Assembly (NCBI RefSeq): GCF_019104725.1
Contig: NZ_JAHRXF010000015.1
Coordinates: 57,306-121,305, forward strand
Direction: 5' to 3'
DNA: 64,000 nt
Origin: Streptomyces corallincola
GTDB lineage: Bacteria > Actinomycetota > Actinomycetes > Streptomycetales > Streptomycetaceae
Below are positions 17,966 to 26,410 of the stretch, in pieces. The stretch's first letter is position 1; each line of letters begins with the position of its first letter. Below the pieces are notes generated by a model. That model searched no databases, had not been told where the DNA came from, and worked only from the letters and a program-made list of their open reading frames with translations. The position numbers and the translations under genes are program-made.

Positions 17966-18924
17966 GCGAGACGTACGACATCACGGACCCGGCGCGGACG
18001 GAACGGGACGGCACGGACGGGGTGGACGGGGTGGACGGGGTGGGCGGCACGGACGGGGTGGACGGCGGTGTGGGTGTCACCGCCCTGCTGGTCGCCGCCG
18101 CGCGGGCGATCGAGACGCACCGCGCCGACAGCCTGGCCCGTGACGCGTACGCGGAGCACTTCGTGCGGGCTGCCCCGGTGTGCGCCGGGTGGCCGGTGCG
18201 CGTCGAGGAGGTGCCGGACGGGGACGCCGATCCGCTGTGGGGCCGGTTCGCCCGCTACTTCGGCCTGCGCACCCGCGTCCTGGACGACTTCCTCCTCGGC
18301 TCGACCGCCGCCGGTGCCGCTCAGGTGGTGCTGCTGGGCGCCGGGCTGGACACTCGTGCCTTCCGGCTGGACTGGCCGTCCGACTGCGTGGTCTACGAGA
18401 TCGACCGGGCCGGTGTACTGGCGTTCAAGCACCGGGTGCTGGACGGGCTGGCGGCCGGGCCGCGGGTGAGGCGGGTACCGGTGCCGGTCGATCTGCGGGA
18501 CGACTGGGTCACCGCGCTGACCTCCGCCGGGTTCGACCCGGCCGCGCCGAGCGTCTGGCTGGCCGAGGGGCTGCTGTTCTACCTTCCGGCGCCCGTCGAG
18601 ACGTATCTCATCGACACCGTGCACCGGCTGGCCGCCGGGGGCAGCGCGCTGGCGTACGAGGCGAAGCTGGAGAAGGACCTGCTGGCGTACCGGGACAGCG
18701 CGATCTACACCGCGACCCGCGCGCGGATCGGCATCGACCTGCTGGACCTCTTCGACAAGGGGCCGCGGCCCGACTCGGCGGGCGCCCTGGCGGCGCGGGG
18801 CTGGACCACCACCGTGGAGACGCCCTTCGACCACACCCGCCGCCACGGCCGCGGCCCCCTCCCCGAGCCGGACGACGCGCTGGAGGGGAACCGCTGGGTC
18901 TTCGCGCGCAGACCCCGGCCGTGA
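17962..18924 (+). CDS. class I SAM-dependent methyltransferase (TIGR00027 / leucine-carboxyl-methyltransferase-like)
   Basis: 320 residues. Motif I is VVLLGAGLDTRAFRL, followed by YEIDRAGVLAFK, and WLAEGLLFYLP is the characteristic post-motif of the LCM/TIGR00027 family (also seen in PPM-type carboxyl methyltransferases). Residues ~18-38 are a Gly/Val/Asp-rich tract encoded by a 9-bp repeat (18016-18060), between the start and the conserved ALLVAAARAIETHRA helix. Last gene of the furan-type operon (ATGA overlap with the alcohol dehydrogenase). A carboxyl O-methylation of a furan carboxylate would fit the family; this is inference. Confidence 0.85.
   Translation: MSETYDITDPARTERDGTDGVDGVDGVGGTDGVDGGVGVTALLVAAARAIETHRADSLARDAYAEHFVRAAPVCAGWPVRVEEVPDGDADPLWGRFARYFGLRTRVLDDFLLGSTAAGAAQVVLLGAGLDTRAFRLDWPSDCVVYEIDRAGVLAFKHRVLDGLAAGPRVRRVPVPVDLRDDWVTALTSAGFDPAAPSVWLAEGLLFYLPAPVETYLIDTVHRLAAGGSALAYEAKLEKDLLAYRDSAIYTATRARIGIDLLDLFDKGPRPDSAGALAARGWTTTVETPFDHTRRHGRGPLPEPDDALEGNRWVFARRPRP
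18016..18060 (+). repeat. 9-bp tandem repeat within the methyltransferase gene
   Basis: Five 9-bp units, four of them exactly GACGGGGTG and the fourth in order (18043-18051) diverged. They encode a DGV-type linker and keep the reading frame. Confidence 0.8.
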
Positions 18925-18960
18925 CGGACGCGTCCGGCCGGAGCCGGAACCCCCGGATTC

Positions 18961-18990
18961 GCCACCGGGGGCCACCGGGGGCCACCGGGG
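18961..18990. repeat. 10-bp tandem repeat
   Basis: Three exact copies of GCCACCGGGG, followed by a degenerate fourth copy that merges into the hairpin at 18988-19014. It lies between convergent genes. Confidence 0.8.
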
Positions 18991-19014
18991 GCCATCGGTC
19001 CATGACCGGGCCCC
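18988..19014. terminator. bidirectional terminator hairpin
   Basis: GGGGC-CAT-CGGTC-CAT-GACCG-G-GCCCC: outer and inner 5-bp stems separated by a small asymmetric bulge, with a 3-nt loop. It lies between the convergent furan-type operon and the Pnkp gene. Confidence 0.6.
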
Positions 19015-19020
19015 GCCGGT

Positions 19021-21561
19021 CTACAGCCGGGGGTCCACCGGCTCCGACTCCAGGGCCAGGACGCCGAACACCGCCTCGTGGACCCGCCACAGCGGCTCGC
19101 CGTCCGCGAGCCGGTCCAGGGCCTCTAGGCCGAGGGCGTACTCCCGGACGGCCAGCGAGCGCTTGTGGTGGAGGAAGCGCTGCCGCAGCCGGTCCAGGTT
19201 CTCCGGGCGGGTGTACTCGGGGCCGTAGATGATCCGCAGGTACTCCCGGCCCCGGCACTTCACACCGGGCTGGACCGGACGGCCCTGCTCGGAGCGGACC
19301 AGCGCGCCGAGCGGTTTGACGACCATGCCCTCACCGCCCCGGCCGGTCATCTCCAGCCACCAGTCCACGCCTGCGCGGACCGACTCCGGGTCGCCGGTCT
19401 CGACGTACAGCCGACGGGTGGTGTGCAGCAGACCGGTGGGGTCGTGCTCCACCAGCCGGTCGATCAGCGCGAGTTGCTCGTCGTGCGGGAGCCCGGCGAG
19501 GCTGCGGCCCTGGACCGCGAGGAGCTGGAACGGGGCGAGCCGGACGCCGTCCAGGCCGTCGGTGGTCCAGCAGTAACGGCGGTAGGCGTCGGTGAACGCC
19601 GCCGCGTCGGACGCGCGTTCACGCTGCCGCTCCAGCAGTCCGGCCACGTCGGCGCCCCGCCCGGCGGCGGCCTCCAGTGCGGCGAGCGCGCCGGGGAACA
19701 CCGCCCCGGCCGCCGCGCCGACGGCCGCGTACTGACTGCGCAGCAGCCCCGAGGCCTTCAGCGACCAGGGCATCAGCTCCGCGTCCAGCAGCAGCCAGTC
19801 GGTGTCCAGCTCCGCCCACAGCCCGGCGCCGTCGAGCGCGGCGCGCAGTCGGCCGAGGACCTCCTCCGTGACCGCCGCGTCGTCGAAGAACGGGCGCCCG
19901 GTGCGGGTGTAGAGCGAGCCGGTGGGCCCGTCCACGCCGAACCGCTTCCGTGCGGTGTCCGCGTCCCGGCAGACCAGGGCGACGGCCCGCGAGCCCATGT
20001 GCTTCTCCTCGCACACAACCCGCGCGACCCCGTCGGCCGCGTACTGCGCGAACGCCTCCGCCGGGTGCTCCAGAAAGCCGTCCTCGCGGGAGGTCGGGGT
20101 GGGCGCCATCGTCGGCGGGAGGTACGGCATCAGGCGCGGGTCCACGGCGAAGCGGCTCATGACCTCCAGGGCCGCCGCCGCGTTCTCCTCCCGGACCGCG
20201 ACCCGCCCGGCGTGCCGGGTCTCCACGCCCCGGCGGCCGTACACGTCCGCCAGGTCCAGCGGGCGGCCCTGGTGTCCGCCGGGCGCCTCACTGCGCAGCG
20301 GCCGGGCCGGTTCGTACCAGACCCGCTCGGCGGGTACGTCCACCAGCTCGCGCTCCGGCCAGCGCAGCGCGGTCAGCCTGCCGCCGAACACGGCACCGGT
20401 GTCGAGGCAGATGGTGTTGTTGAGCCACGTGGCCTCGGGCACGGGTGTGTGGCCGTACACCACAGCGGCCCGGCCCCGGTACTCCTCGGCCCACGGGTAG
20501 CGCACGGGCAGCCCGAACTCGTCGGTCTCGCCGGTGGTCTCGCCGTACAGCGCGTGCGAGCGGACCCGGCCGGACGTACGGCCGTGGTACTTCTCGGGCA
20601 GACCGGCGTGGCAGACCACCAGGCGTCCGCCGTCGAGGACGTAGTGGCTGACCAGGCCGTCGAGGAAGGCGCGGACCTCGGCCCTGAACTCCTCGCTCTC
20701 GCCGTCCATCTGGGCGATGGTCTCCGCGAGCCCGTGGGTGTGCTGGACGTTGCGGCCCTTGAGGTGACGGCCGTACTTGTTCTCGTGGTTGCCCGGCACG
20801 CACAGCGCGTTCCCGGACGCGACCATCGACATCACGCGACGCAGCACGCCCGGTGTGTCGGGGCCCCGGTCCACGAGGTCTCCGACGAACACGGCGGTAC
20901 GGCCGTCGGGGTGGACGCCGTCCGCATACCCCAACTCGGCGAGCAGGGACTCCAGTTCGCTCGCACAGCCGTGGATGTCACCCACGATGTCGAACGGGCC
21001 GGTGAGGTGGGTCAGGTCGTTGAACCGCTTCTCGGTGACGACGGTGGCGCGCTCGGCCTCCTCCTCGCCGCGCAGCACATGCACCTTGCGGAACCCCTCG
21101 CGCTCCAAGCTCCGCAGGGAGCGCCGGAGTTCGCGGATGTGCCGCTGCACGACCCGGCGCGGCAGCTCGGCCCGGTCGGGGCGGCCCGCGTTGCGGCGGA
21201 CGCACACCTCCTCGGGCATGTCGAGCACGATGGCGATGGGCAGCACGTCGTACTTCCGTGCCAGCTCGATCAGTTGACGGCGGCTGTCCTGCTGGACGCT
21301 GGTGGCGTCCACGACGGTACGGCGGCCCGCGGCCAGGCGCTTGCCCGCGATGTAGTGCAGCACGTCGAAGGCGTCGCCGCTGGCGCTCTGGTCGTTCTCG
21401 TCGTCCGCGACCAGGCCCCGGCAGAAGTCGGAGGAGATCACCTCGGTGGGCTTGAAGTGCCGTTTCACGAAAGTGGACTTGCCGGAGCCGGAAGCACCGA
21501 CGAGGACGACGAGGGAGAGGTCGGTGACGGGCAGCACCCGTCCCGGTGCGGACTCGGTCAT
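19021..21561 (-). CDS. pnkp: polynucleotide kinase-phosphatase (bacterial Pnkp, RNA repair)
   Basis: 846 residues with the three bacterial Pnkp modules. N-terminal 5'-kinase: P-loop GASGSGKST at ~22-30. Central metallophosphatase for 2',3' ends: GDIHGC, GDLVDRGPDTPGVLRR and PGNHENKYG. C-terminal ligase-like adenylyltransferase: EKHMGSRA with the nucleotidyl-accepting Lys (~520). It works with Hen1 to heal and seal broken RNA, for example cleaved tRNA. ATG 21561 overlaps the Hen1 stop (ATGA). A longer reading to 21804 is an in-frame extension into hen1 and is rejected. Confidence 0.93.
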   Translation of the reverse strand: MTESAPGRVLPVTDLSLVVLVGASGSGKSTFVKRHFKPTEVISSDFCRGLVADDENDQSASGDAFDVLHYIAGKRLAAGRRTVVDATSVQQDSRRQLIELARKYDVLPIAIVLDMPEEVCVRRNAGRPDRAELPRRVVQRHIRELRRSLRSLEREGFRKVHVLRGEEEAERATVVTEKRFNDLTHLTGPFDIVGDIHGCASELESLLAELGYADGVHPDGRTAVFVGDLVDRGPDTPGVLRRVMSMVASGNALCVPGNHENKYGRHLKGRNVQHTHGLAETIAQMDGESEEFRAEVRAFLDGLVSHYVLDGGRLVVCHAGLPEKYHGRTSGRVRSHALYGETTGETDEFGLPVRYPWAEEYRGRAAVVYGHTPVPEATWLNNTICLDTGAVFGGRLTALRWPERELVDVPAERVWYEPARPLRSEAPGGHQGRPLDLADVYGRRGVETRHAGRVAVREENAAAALEVMSRFAVDPRLMPYLPPTMAPTPTSREDGFLEHPAEAFAQYAADGVARVVCEEKHMGSRAVALVCRDADTARKRFGVDGPTGSLYTRTGRPFFDDAAVTEEVLGRLRAALDGAGLWAELDTDWLLLDAELMPWSLKASGLLRSQYAAVGAAAGAVFPGALAALEAAAGRGADVAGLLERQRERASDAAAFTDAYRRYCWTTDGLDGVRLAPFQLLAVQGRSLAGLPHDEQLALIDRLVEHDPTGLLHTTRRLYVETGDPESVRAGVDWWLEMTGRGGEGMVVKPLGALVRSEQGRPVQPGVKCRGREYLRIIYGPEYTRPENLDRLRQRFLHHKRSLAVREYALGLEALDRLADGEPLWRVHEAVFGVLALESEPVDPRL

Positions 21562-23099
21562 GCGGCCTTCGCCTCCTTCTCGCCGGTGGGGCGGTTCTCG
21601 TGGGTGGGGTGGTTCTCGTGGGCGGGGTGGTCGCCGGTGGGGTTCCTGCCGCCGGGTCCGTGCTCGTCGGTGCGGTGGAAGACGGCCAGCTGGGTGGGCG
21701 GGCCGACCTCGGGGTCGTCGGGGCCGACGGGCTCGAACTCGGCCCGGTAGCCGTGCCGTTCGGCGACGGCCCCGGCCCAGGCACGGAACTCGGCGCGGGT
21801 CCACTCGAAGCGGTGGTCGCCGTGCCGGGTGTGTCCGGCGGGCAGCGACTCCCAGCGGACGTTGTACTCGACGTTCGGTGTGGTGACGACGACCGTGCGG
21901 GGGCGGGCGTGCCCGAACACCGCGTACTCCAGGGCGGGCAGCCGGGGCAGGTCGAGGTGCTCGATCACCTCGCTGAGCACGGCGGCGTCGTACCCCTTGA
22001 GCCGGTTGTCGGTGTACGCCAGCGAACCCTGGACGAGGGTGACGCGGGACGCCTGCCGTTCGCCCATGCGGTCCAGCTTCAGCCGCCGTCCGGCGATGGC
22101 GAGGGCGCGCACGGACACGTCGAGTCCGACGATCTCGGTGAACCGGGGCTCCTTGACCAGCGCGCCCACCAACTGCCCCTGTCCGCAGCCGAGATCGAGC
22201 ACCCGGGCGGCGCCGCTCGCACGCAGGGCGGCGGTGATGGCCTCCCGGCGCAGCACGGCCAGCGGAGTCGGCTTCTCCTCCGTCTCGGTCTCCTCCGCGA
22301 CCGCGTTGTCCAGGGCCTCGACCTCACTGTCGTCGGACTCGGCCAGCCGGACCAGCTCCAGCCGCTCCAGCGCGGTGCGGGTCAGCGCCCAGCGCCGGGA
22401 CAGGTAGCGGTCCGCGATCAGCTTCTGCTCCGGGTGACCGGGCAGCCAGCCCTCACCGGCACGCAGCAGCTTGTCCACCTCGTCCGGGGCGACCCAGTAG
22501 TGCTTGGCGTCGTCCAGCACCGGCAGCAGTACGTACAGATGGCGCAGCGCCTCGGCCAGCGTCAGGGTGTCCGAGGCCAGGGTCAGCCGGACGTAACGCG
22601 AGTCGCCCCACGCGGGGAACTCGGCGTCCAGCGCGACCGGTTCGGCCTCCACCGTCCACCCCAGCGGCTCGAACAGCTTCCGTACGAGGCCGGGCCCGCC
22701 CTTCGCGGGCAGCGCGGGCACCTCCACGGTGAGCGGCAGCGGCGCCGCGGCACGCTCCGGCAGCGCCCTGCACACGCCGCGCAGCGCACTGGAGAAGACG
22801 GCGCTCAGCGCGACGGCCAGCAGCGAGGACGCCGCGTACGGGCGGTCGTTCACGTACTGCGCCAACGCCGCGTCGGGCGCTCCGCCCCGCTCCTTCTTCC
22901 GCCGGACCAGCGCCACCGGGTCCACTTCCAGCAACAGCGCCGCCGTGCACGCCTCGGCATCCGCCCGTGGATAGAAGACGTGCGCCGTCCCGTGGGACGT
23001 GCTGAACATCTGCGCCTTCCCGGGATGCTTGTGCAGCAGGAACCCGAGGTCGGTCGCGGGGCGGTCGGCTGTACCGGTGGTGGAGATCGTCAAGAACAC
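21558..23099 (-). CDS. hen1: 3'-terminal RNA ribose 2'-O-methyltransferase Hen1
   Basis: 513 residues. The N-terminal half is the bacterial Hen1 domain that binds Pnkp ligase (starts FLTISTTG; YVNDRPYAASSLLAVAL). The C-terminal half is a SAM methyltransferase: VLDLGCGQGQLVG (motif I) and the Mn-binding EVIEHLDL with downstream H in GDHRFEW. A charged linker (~245-265) separates them, and a His/Pro-rich tail follows. GTG 23099 is chosen since FLTISTTG is the family start. It methylates the repaired 3' end before Pnkp ligation, protecting against re-cleavage. First gene of the hen1-pnkp pair. Confidence 0.93.
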   Translation of the reverse strand: MFLTISTTGTADRPATDLGFLLHKHPGKAQMFSTSHGTAHVFYPRADAEACTAALLLEVDPVALVRRKKERGGAPDAALAQYVNDRPYAASSLLAVALSAVFSSALRGVCRALPERAAAPLPLTVEVPALPAKGGPGLVRKLFEPLGWTVEAEPVALDAEFPAWGDSRYVRLTLASDTLTLAEALRHLYVLLPVLDDAKHYWVAPDEVDKLLRAGEGWLPGHPEQKLIADRYLSRRWALTRTALERLELVRLAESDDSEVEALDNAVAEETETEEKPTPLAVLRREAITAALRASGAARVLDLGCGQGQLVGALVKEPRFTEIVGLDVSVRALAIAGRRLKLDRMGERQASRVTLVQGSLAYTDNRLKGYDAAVLSEVIEHLDLPRLPALEYAVFGHARPRTVVVTTPNVEYNVRWESLPAGHTRHGDHRFEWTRAEFRAWAGAVAERHGYRAEFEPVGPDDPEVGPPTQLAVFHRTDEHGPGGRNPTGDHPAHENHPTHENRPTGEKEAKAA

Positions 23100-23196
23100 G
23101 AGGCGATTCTGCACGGGGGGTGCGCGTGCCGACCAGTGCTTTTCAGCTCCCGGGCCGCGCGCGGGCGTGCCGTGCCCGCGGCCCACGGCACCGCCG

Positions 23197-23679
23197 TCAC
23201 AGTTGCTTCCGCGCACGCAGCTCCGCCACGTACCCGAGCCCGATGGCCGCGAGCGCGGCGCTGAGCGCGAGGGCGGCGGCCAGGGCGTTGGCCCAGAAGA
23301 TCCAGGGGTCGCCGGGGTAGCTGGTGCCGTCGTCGAGGACGCAGTCGAAGCGGAGCGGCAGCCAGGAGTGCCGCTGTCCCACGACATGACCGGCGCGCGG
23401 ATCGTCCCGGCACTCCTGGGCGGGAGTGGAGTCGGCCCCGTGGGACGACTGGCTCACCGCCGCCGAGACGGAGAAGGCACCGGTGAGATAGGCGATCAGG
23501 GCACCCGCGGCACCCGCCCACGCCCACCAGCGCAGCAGATCCGTCCGCCAGTCGGGGCGGCGGCCGGGCAGCGCGACGGAGACGGCCTTGCCCAGGACGA
23601 CGAGCGCCCACACGGGCGCGAGGAACTGCGCACCGGAGCCGAGCAGACCGAGGACGACGAGGAGCAGCGAGTCAACCAT
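23197..23679 (-). CDS. small membrane protein, unknown
   Basis: 160 residues. Predicted helices at ~4-22 (LLLVVLGLLGSGAQFLAPVW), ~50-72 and ~125-148 flank a hydrophilic loop (~73-118) with two cysteines (QECRDD and RFDCVLDD) that could pair outside the membrane. ATG at 23679. It lies just upstream of hen1 on the same strand with a 97-nt gap. No family recognised. It reads like a real gene in codon bias and topology. Confidence 0.65.
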   Translation of the reverse strand: MVDSLLLVVLGLLGSGAQFLAPVWALVVLGKAVSVALPGRRPDWRTDLLRWWAWAGAAGALIAYLTGAFSVSAAVSQSSHGADSTPAQECRDDPRAGHVVGQRHSWLPLRFDCVLDDGTSYPGDPWIFWANALAAALALSAALAAIGLGYVAELRARKQL

Positions 23680-23775
23680 CGCCCGAGGGGATCAGCCCCG
23701 CCGCCCAACTACCGTGGTGGAGGCCACAGTTCCGGCCACAGTACGGTCACAGAGGCGGCGGGGTGGCGTCCTGCG

Positions 23776-24699
23776 CTACGCCAGCTGCGACTGCACCTGC
23801 CCGGAGATCAGCTCCAGGTGGTCGAGGTCGTCCAGGTCGAGGATCTGGAGGTAGATCCGGCGGGCGCCGATCTCCGCGTAGCGGCCGATCCTGTCCACCA
23901 CCTCGGCGGGTGAACCGGCGAGACCGTTCTCCTTGAGTTCGTCCACCTCGCGGCCGATGGCGGCGGCGCGGCGGGCGACCTCCTGGTCGTCGCGGCCGAC
24001 GCAGACGATGAGGGCGTTGGAGTACACGAGGTCGTCGGCCTTGCGCCCGGCCTCCTCGGCGGCGGCCCGCACCCGCCCGAACTGCCGCTCGCTGTCCTCG
24101 ATGGAGGCGAACGGGATGTTGAACTCGTCGGCGTACCGCGCGGCGATGCGCGGGGTGCGGGAGGCGCCGAGGCCGCCGATCAGCACCGGGATCTTCGGCT
24201 GGACGGGCTTGGGCAGCGCGGGCGAGCCGGTGAGGTCGTAGTGGGTGCCGTGGAAGTCGTAGGTCTCCCCGGCGGGGGTGCCCCAGAGGCCGGTGACGAT
24301 CTCCAGTTGCTCCTCCAGGCGCGCGAACTTGTCCTTCGGGAAGGGGATGCCGTACGCCCGGTGCTCCTCCTCGAACCAGCCCGCACCGATGCCGAGTTCG
24401 ACCCGGCCGCCGGACATCTGGTCCACCTGCGCGACCTGGATGGCGAGCACACCGGGCAGCCGGAAGGTGGCGGCGGTCATCAGCGTGCCGAGCCGGATAC
24501 GGCTGGTCTCGCGGGCGAGTCCGGCGAGGGTGAGCCAGGCGTCGGTGGGTCCGGGCAGCCCGTCGCCGTCGCCCATGCGGAGATAATGATCACTGCGGAA
24601 AAAGGCGTCGAACCCCAGGTCCTCGGTGGCCTTGGCGACGCTGAGGAGGGTGTCGTAGGTGGCGCCCTGCTGGGGCTCGGTGAAGATGCGGAGTTCCAT
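23776..24699 (-). CDS. LLM-class F420-dependent oxidoreductase
   Basis: 307 residues, luciferase-like TIM barrel. Family marks are MELRIFTEPQQG, FRSDHYLRMG, RIRLGTLMTAATFRLPGVLA, GRVELGIGAGWFEEEHRAYG and PVLIGGLGASRTPRIAARYAD. These are typical of actinobacterial F420-dependent enzymes of the TIGR03560-like group. Substrate unknown. ATG 24699; the reading frame is open far upstream (to 25320), but that part contains the Nudix remnant and not this protein. Confidence 0.9.
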   Translation of the reverse strand: MELRIFTEPQQGATYDTLLSVAKATEDLGFDAFFRSDHYLRMGDGDGLPGPTDAWLTLAGLARETSRIRLGTLMTAATFRLPGVLAIQVAQVDQMSGGRVELGIGAGWFEEEHRAYGIPFPKDKFARLEEQLEIVTGLWGTPAGETYDFHGTHYDLTGSPALPKPVQPKIPVLIGGLGASRTPRIAARYADEFNIPFASIEDSERQFGRVRAAAEEAGRKADDLVYSNALIVCVGRDDQEVARRAAAIGREVDELKENGLAGSPAEVVDRIGRYAEIGARRIYLQILDLDDLDHLELISGQVQSQLA

Positions 24700-24954
24700 A
24701 CGTCCATCCTGCACGCCGGGCCCGCCGTCAACGGCACCGGTACCGCCGGGCGTGGCCGTCCCCGGTCGGGTGAATTCCGCCCGGCGCCGCACGGGCCCGC
24801 CCGCCGGACGAGTGACCGGCCCCGTCGATGATCGTTGGCCCGCTTGGTGCCGGACCCCTCCGGCACTCGCGCCGCGCGGCCCCCGCCGTCGGCGCGCGCC
24901 GTCACACCGGCCCGGCCCCCGTCCGGGCCCGCGCCGGAGGCCGAGGAGTCCGTC

Positions 24955-25104
24955 GTGTCCGAAGAGCCCGCCCCCACCCAGAACACTCCCCGCCCGAAGG
25001 GCCTCCTGGAGCAGATGGAAGAACTGATGGCGGCCCTCAACGCCGACCTGTCCGACCTCCAGCTGAAGTCGGGCTTCCCGCCCAAAGCGCCCCAGGACGC
25101 CTGA
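24955..25104 (+). CDS. small hypothetical protein (49 residues)
   Basis: GTG 24955 follows GAGGAG by a normal distance. The product is hydrophilic, with a Pro/Thr-rich start and one amphipathic helix (LLEQMEELMAALNADLSDLQL). Third-position GC is consistent with coding. It is the only rightward gene in a long leftward run. No family recognised; an upstream ATG at 24835 would add 40 low-complexity residues. Confidence 0.5.
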   Translation: MSEEPAPTQNTPRPKGLLEQMEELMAALNADLSDLQLKSGFPPKAPQDA

Positions 25105-25129
25105 GCCGCCGCTCACCGGAGCGCGGGGC

Positions 25130-25320
25130 CCGCGCGCCTCGGCGGGCGCGATCCCGGTCAACTCGACCTCGTGACCGGCCGCTTCGCGCGTCTCACGGAC
25201 GGCGGGGTCCGGCGGCGACTCCCCGATGTCCACGCGAGCGTCGGGCAGCGCCCACCTGCCGTTGCCGGCACGTCGCCGGGGCAGGACGCGTCCGGCGGTA
25301 TCGACCACCCGGCGTCCCAC
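25130..25320 (-). pseudogene. degenerate Nudix hydrolase remnant
   Basis: About 60 residues that still read as the Nudix core: VVDTAGRVL, RRRAGNGRWALP, then VDIGE-N7-RETRE and a G two residues on. The first Gly of the Nudix box is Ala (GG became DA), the metal-binding EE pair is EA, and both ends of the normal ~150-residue fold are missing. No in-frame stop is present, but the remainder of the frame is unrelated. A broken copy is the best reading. Confidence 0.55.
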
Positions 25321-25342
25321 TCCGGAGCCGCCCGGCGGGGGG

Positions 25343-25828
25343 TCACACCTCGGACGGACTGTCCTTCGCCTCCCTCGCCGACGCCTCCTCCCGGGCCGCC
25401 AGCCTGCGGAGCATCTCCATCACGCGGTCGCGCGACTCGTCGGCCGCGTCGATCGCCTCCATGCACTGCCAGTAGGTGGTCTCGTCGGCGGCCGAGCTGG
25501 CGAGGCCGACGAGGGCGATGCCGACCTCGCCGAGCAGGTTGCCGAGGCAGAGGAGGGTGCGGCGGGGGTCGTCGAGCCGGGTGAGGCGGGCGGCGAGCAT
25601 CTGGGCGGGGTCGAGGTCGGGAGGGTCGAGGACGCCGCAGCCCCGCCCGGCGAGTTCGGTCAACCCCAGTGCCTCGCCGCGCAGTTCGGGCGGACCGGAG
25701 ACGGCGAGGCGGCTGCCGATCGCCTGCGCGAGGGCCTGGGCCTGCCAGACCTCGGTCATCATGTCGCGCCCGTCCGCGCCCGCCACGAGCGCGTATCTGC
25801 TCGTCTCGATCAGCCGTACCGCGTCCAT
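25343..25828 (-). CDS. DUF6099-like conserved protein
   Basis: 161 residues, mostly helical and acidic. It begins MDAVRLIETSRYALV and contains WQAQALAQAIGSRLAV, a pattern I associate with the Streptomyces DUF6099 family (function unknown). It has no signal peptide or membrane helix. ATG 25828. A perfect palindrome lies 42 bp upstream. Family assignment is from memory and moderately sure; the gene call itself is firm. Confidence 0.75.
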   Translation of the reverse strand: MDAVRLIETSRYALVAGADGRDMMTEVWQAQALAQAIGSRLAVSGPPELRGEALGLTELAGRGCGVLDPPDLDPAQMLAARLTRLDDPRRTLLCLGNLLGEVGIALVGLASSAADETTYWQCMEAIDAADESRDRVMEMLRRLAAREEASAREAKDSPSEV

Positions 25829-25869
25829 GCCCTGTCCCCGTCCCGCCGCCGTCCCTCACCGCACACTGC

Positions 25870-25887
25870 GTGAACTCCCCTGTTCAC
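25870..25887. promoter_or_regulatory. palindrome GTGAAC-N6-GTTCAC upstream of the DUF6099 gene
   Basis: A perfect 6-bp inverted repeat with spacer TCCCCT, 42-59 bp before ATG 25828, at the left edge of a lower-GC stretch (25870-25990). Position and symmetry fit a repressor or activator site for this gene. Confidence 0.45.
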
Positions 25888-26059
25888 TACCCAGCGTGAG
25901 GGCACCCGAGACGAAAAGCCAGAGAATTTCGGAAATCACCGGACAACAATTCGGATGCGCCCCAGGCGTCAACTGCGGAGCGTCACAACGGAGTCGTACG
26001 GTCCACTCAGGCGGGTTCCGCCGCGAGGCCGGGCGCGGACCCGGCCGCCGCCCCACCCG

Positions 26060-26410
26060 TCACGCCCCCTCCTCCCCGCCCCGTACCGGAAACCGCTTCT
26101 CGTTCCGGTCGATCTTGGCCGACAGCGCCGCCAGCGGATCGACGTCCAGCACGGCGCAGAACTGAAGGAGATAGGCGAGCACGTCGGCCACCTCGTCGCG
26201 CACCCGGTGGGCGCTGTCCGGGTCGTCCATCACCCGGGCGGACTCCTCGGGGGTCAGCCACTGGAAGATCTCGACCAGTTCGGACGCCTCCACGCTGAGC
26301 GCGGCGACGAGGTTCTTGGGCGTGTGGTACGGCTGCCAGCGGCGCGCCGCCACGAACTCGGTGAGCCTGCGCTGGAGTCCGGGGAGATCGAGGTCAGAGT
26401 GTTCCGTCAC
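26060..26410 (-). CDS. MazG-like nucleotide pyrophosphohydrolase
   Basis: 116 residues, all-alpha NTP pyrophosphatase fold like dCTPase/RS21-C6. EASELVEIFQW and RDEVADVLAYLLQFC supply the paired acidic metal-binding motifs (ExxE and ExxD). TPKNLVAALSVEASEL is typical of this house-cleaning group. GTG 26410 overlaps the 3' end of the ATPase gene by 17 bp. Likely substrate is a non-canonical or excess dNTP. Confidence 0.85.
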   Translation of the reverse strand: MTEHSDLDLPGLQRRLTEFVAARRWQPYHTPKNLVAALSVEASELVEIFQWLTPEESARVMDDPDSAHRVRDEVADVLAYLLQFCAVLDVDPLAALSAKIDRNEKRFPVRGGEEGA

